In this document: piece by piece, positions 5,374 to 5,579 of the stretch
Position numbering within the stretch: position 1 is the stretch's first letter
How the letters are laid out: each line of letters starts with the position of its first letter
DNA from: Bifidobacterium breve
GTDB taxonomy: Bacteria; Actinomycetota; Acidimicrobiia; IMCC26256
Assembly (NCBI GenBank): GCA_945907055.1
Contig: CAMDSG010000119.1
Location: 1-5,579 of the forward strand
Direction of reading: 5' to 3'
DNA: 5,579 nucleotides
Notes under the pieces: model-generated
What the model was told of the DNA's origin: nothing
Database searches by the model: none
Seen by the model: the letters and a program-made list of their open reading frames with translations, nothing else
Made by a program: the position numbers and the translations under genes

Positions 5374-5579
5374 TCAGGCCACCGAGTTAACAATGCGATG
5401 CATCCAGAATGCACCAAGGGCATCGAGGGCTAATCCCCCAAGCAGGCAGGCCCGACCACTCCACGAACTCACCAACTGCGCTAGAGACCCGGGATTCGCC
5501 GCTCCACCAATTACGAGGAAAAGCAGTGGAGCAGCAGCGACGACAAGAGCGGAGAGGCGTGACTGAGTCGCTAGCGATA
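5374..5579 (-). CDS. C-terminal end of a TadB-like platform protein (Rv3658c-like; 5' end outside window)
   Basis: On the minus strand the frame entering from the right edge (first full codon at 5577) stays open for 67 residues to TGA at 5374-5376. The other two minus frames contain stops in this stretch. The fragment has two hydrophobic helices, LSALVVAAAPLLFLVIGGAA (8-27) and GRACLLGGLALDALGAFWM (41-59), separated by a short polar loop. It ends with HRIVNSVA. The sequence RLSA-hydrophobic-AP, then a G-L-A-L-D-x-L-G-x-x-W-M helix near the C-terminus, is the usual ending of actinobacterial TadB proteins. Position directly before a TadC-like gene, with a one-base gap, supports this. The bulk of the T2SSF domain lies outside the window. 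Confidence 0.78.
   Translation of the reverse strand, partial: SLATQSRLSALVVAAAPLLFLVIGGAANPGSLAQLVSSWSGRACLLGGLALDALGAFWMHRIVNSVA

Noticed and set aside
1..5579. CRISPR arrays, tRNA genes, insertion sequences or defence systems
   Set aside because: No repeated spacer pattern, tRNA-like cloverleaf, transposase motif or terminal inverted repeat was seen; nearly all bases are accounted for by housekeeping and pilus genes.

Overview
The window looks like chromosomal DNA from an actinobacterium. The GC content is moderate, roughly the mid-50s per cent by eye, so it is lower than in Streptomyces or Mycobacterium. The assignment rests on gene content and order. A DEAD/DEAH helicase of the DUF1998 (MrfA/YprA-like) type converges on a compact Flp/Tad pilus operon whose members are typical of the actinobacterial 'helicase/secretion neighborhood' (in M. 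tuberculosis, Rv3649 and the Rv3654c-Rv3658c genes). I cannot name a genus.

Left part, plus strand (1-1313). The 3' end of a gene cut by the window edge encodes a small beta-rich domain that may be NTF2-like. Its stop overlaps, as ATGA, the start of a LytR-CpsA-Psr (LCP) family protein, a membrane-anchored phosphotransferase that attaches polymers to the cell wall. The two are probably translated as a coupled pair.

Middle, plus strand (1314-3677). A 72-base spacer carries what looks like the promoter of the helicase gene. It has TTGTCA and TACCCT elements at exactly the spacing of the RecA-independent DNA-damage promoter (RecA-NDp, PafBC-type) known from mycobacteria, and the -10 box sits so that transcription should begin at the GTG start codon (leaderless mRNA). 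The helicase is complete, with all superfamily 2 motifs, the DUF1998 signature and a C-terminal cysteine cluster expected to bind zinc.

Right part, minus strand (5579-3684). Reading leftwards, this is a tightly packed Tad operon: the C-terminus of a TadB-like protein (cut by the window edge), a TadC-like platform protein, a 65-base gap with a hairpin and a strong Shine-Dalgarno site, a DUF4244 Flp-like pilin, a TadE-type pseudopilin and a second TadE-like small protein. Spacings of 1 base, 2 bases and a 4-base ATGA overlap indicate one transcript. The motor ATPase (TadA/CpaF) and a CpaE-like protein would be expected just beyond the right edge. The helicase and pilus stop codons are separated by only 6 bases.

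No tRNA, rRNA, CRISPR array, insertion sequence or sign of recent transfer was seen. The region is ordinary in gene content. The most interesting points are the possible damage-inducible leaderless promoter of the helicase and the structured leader of the pilin gene.
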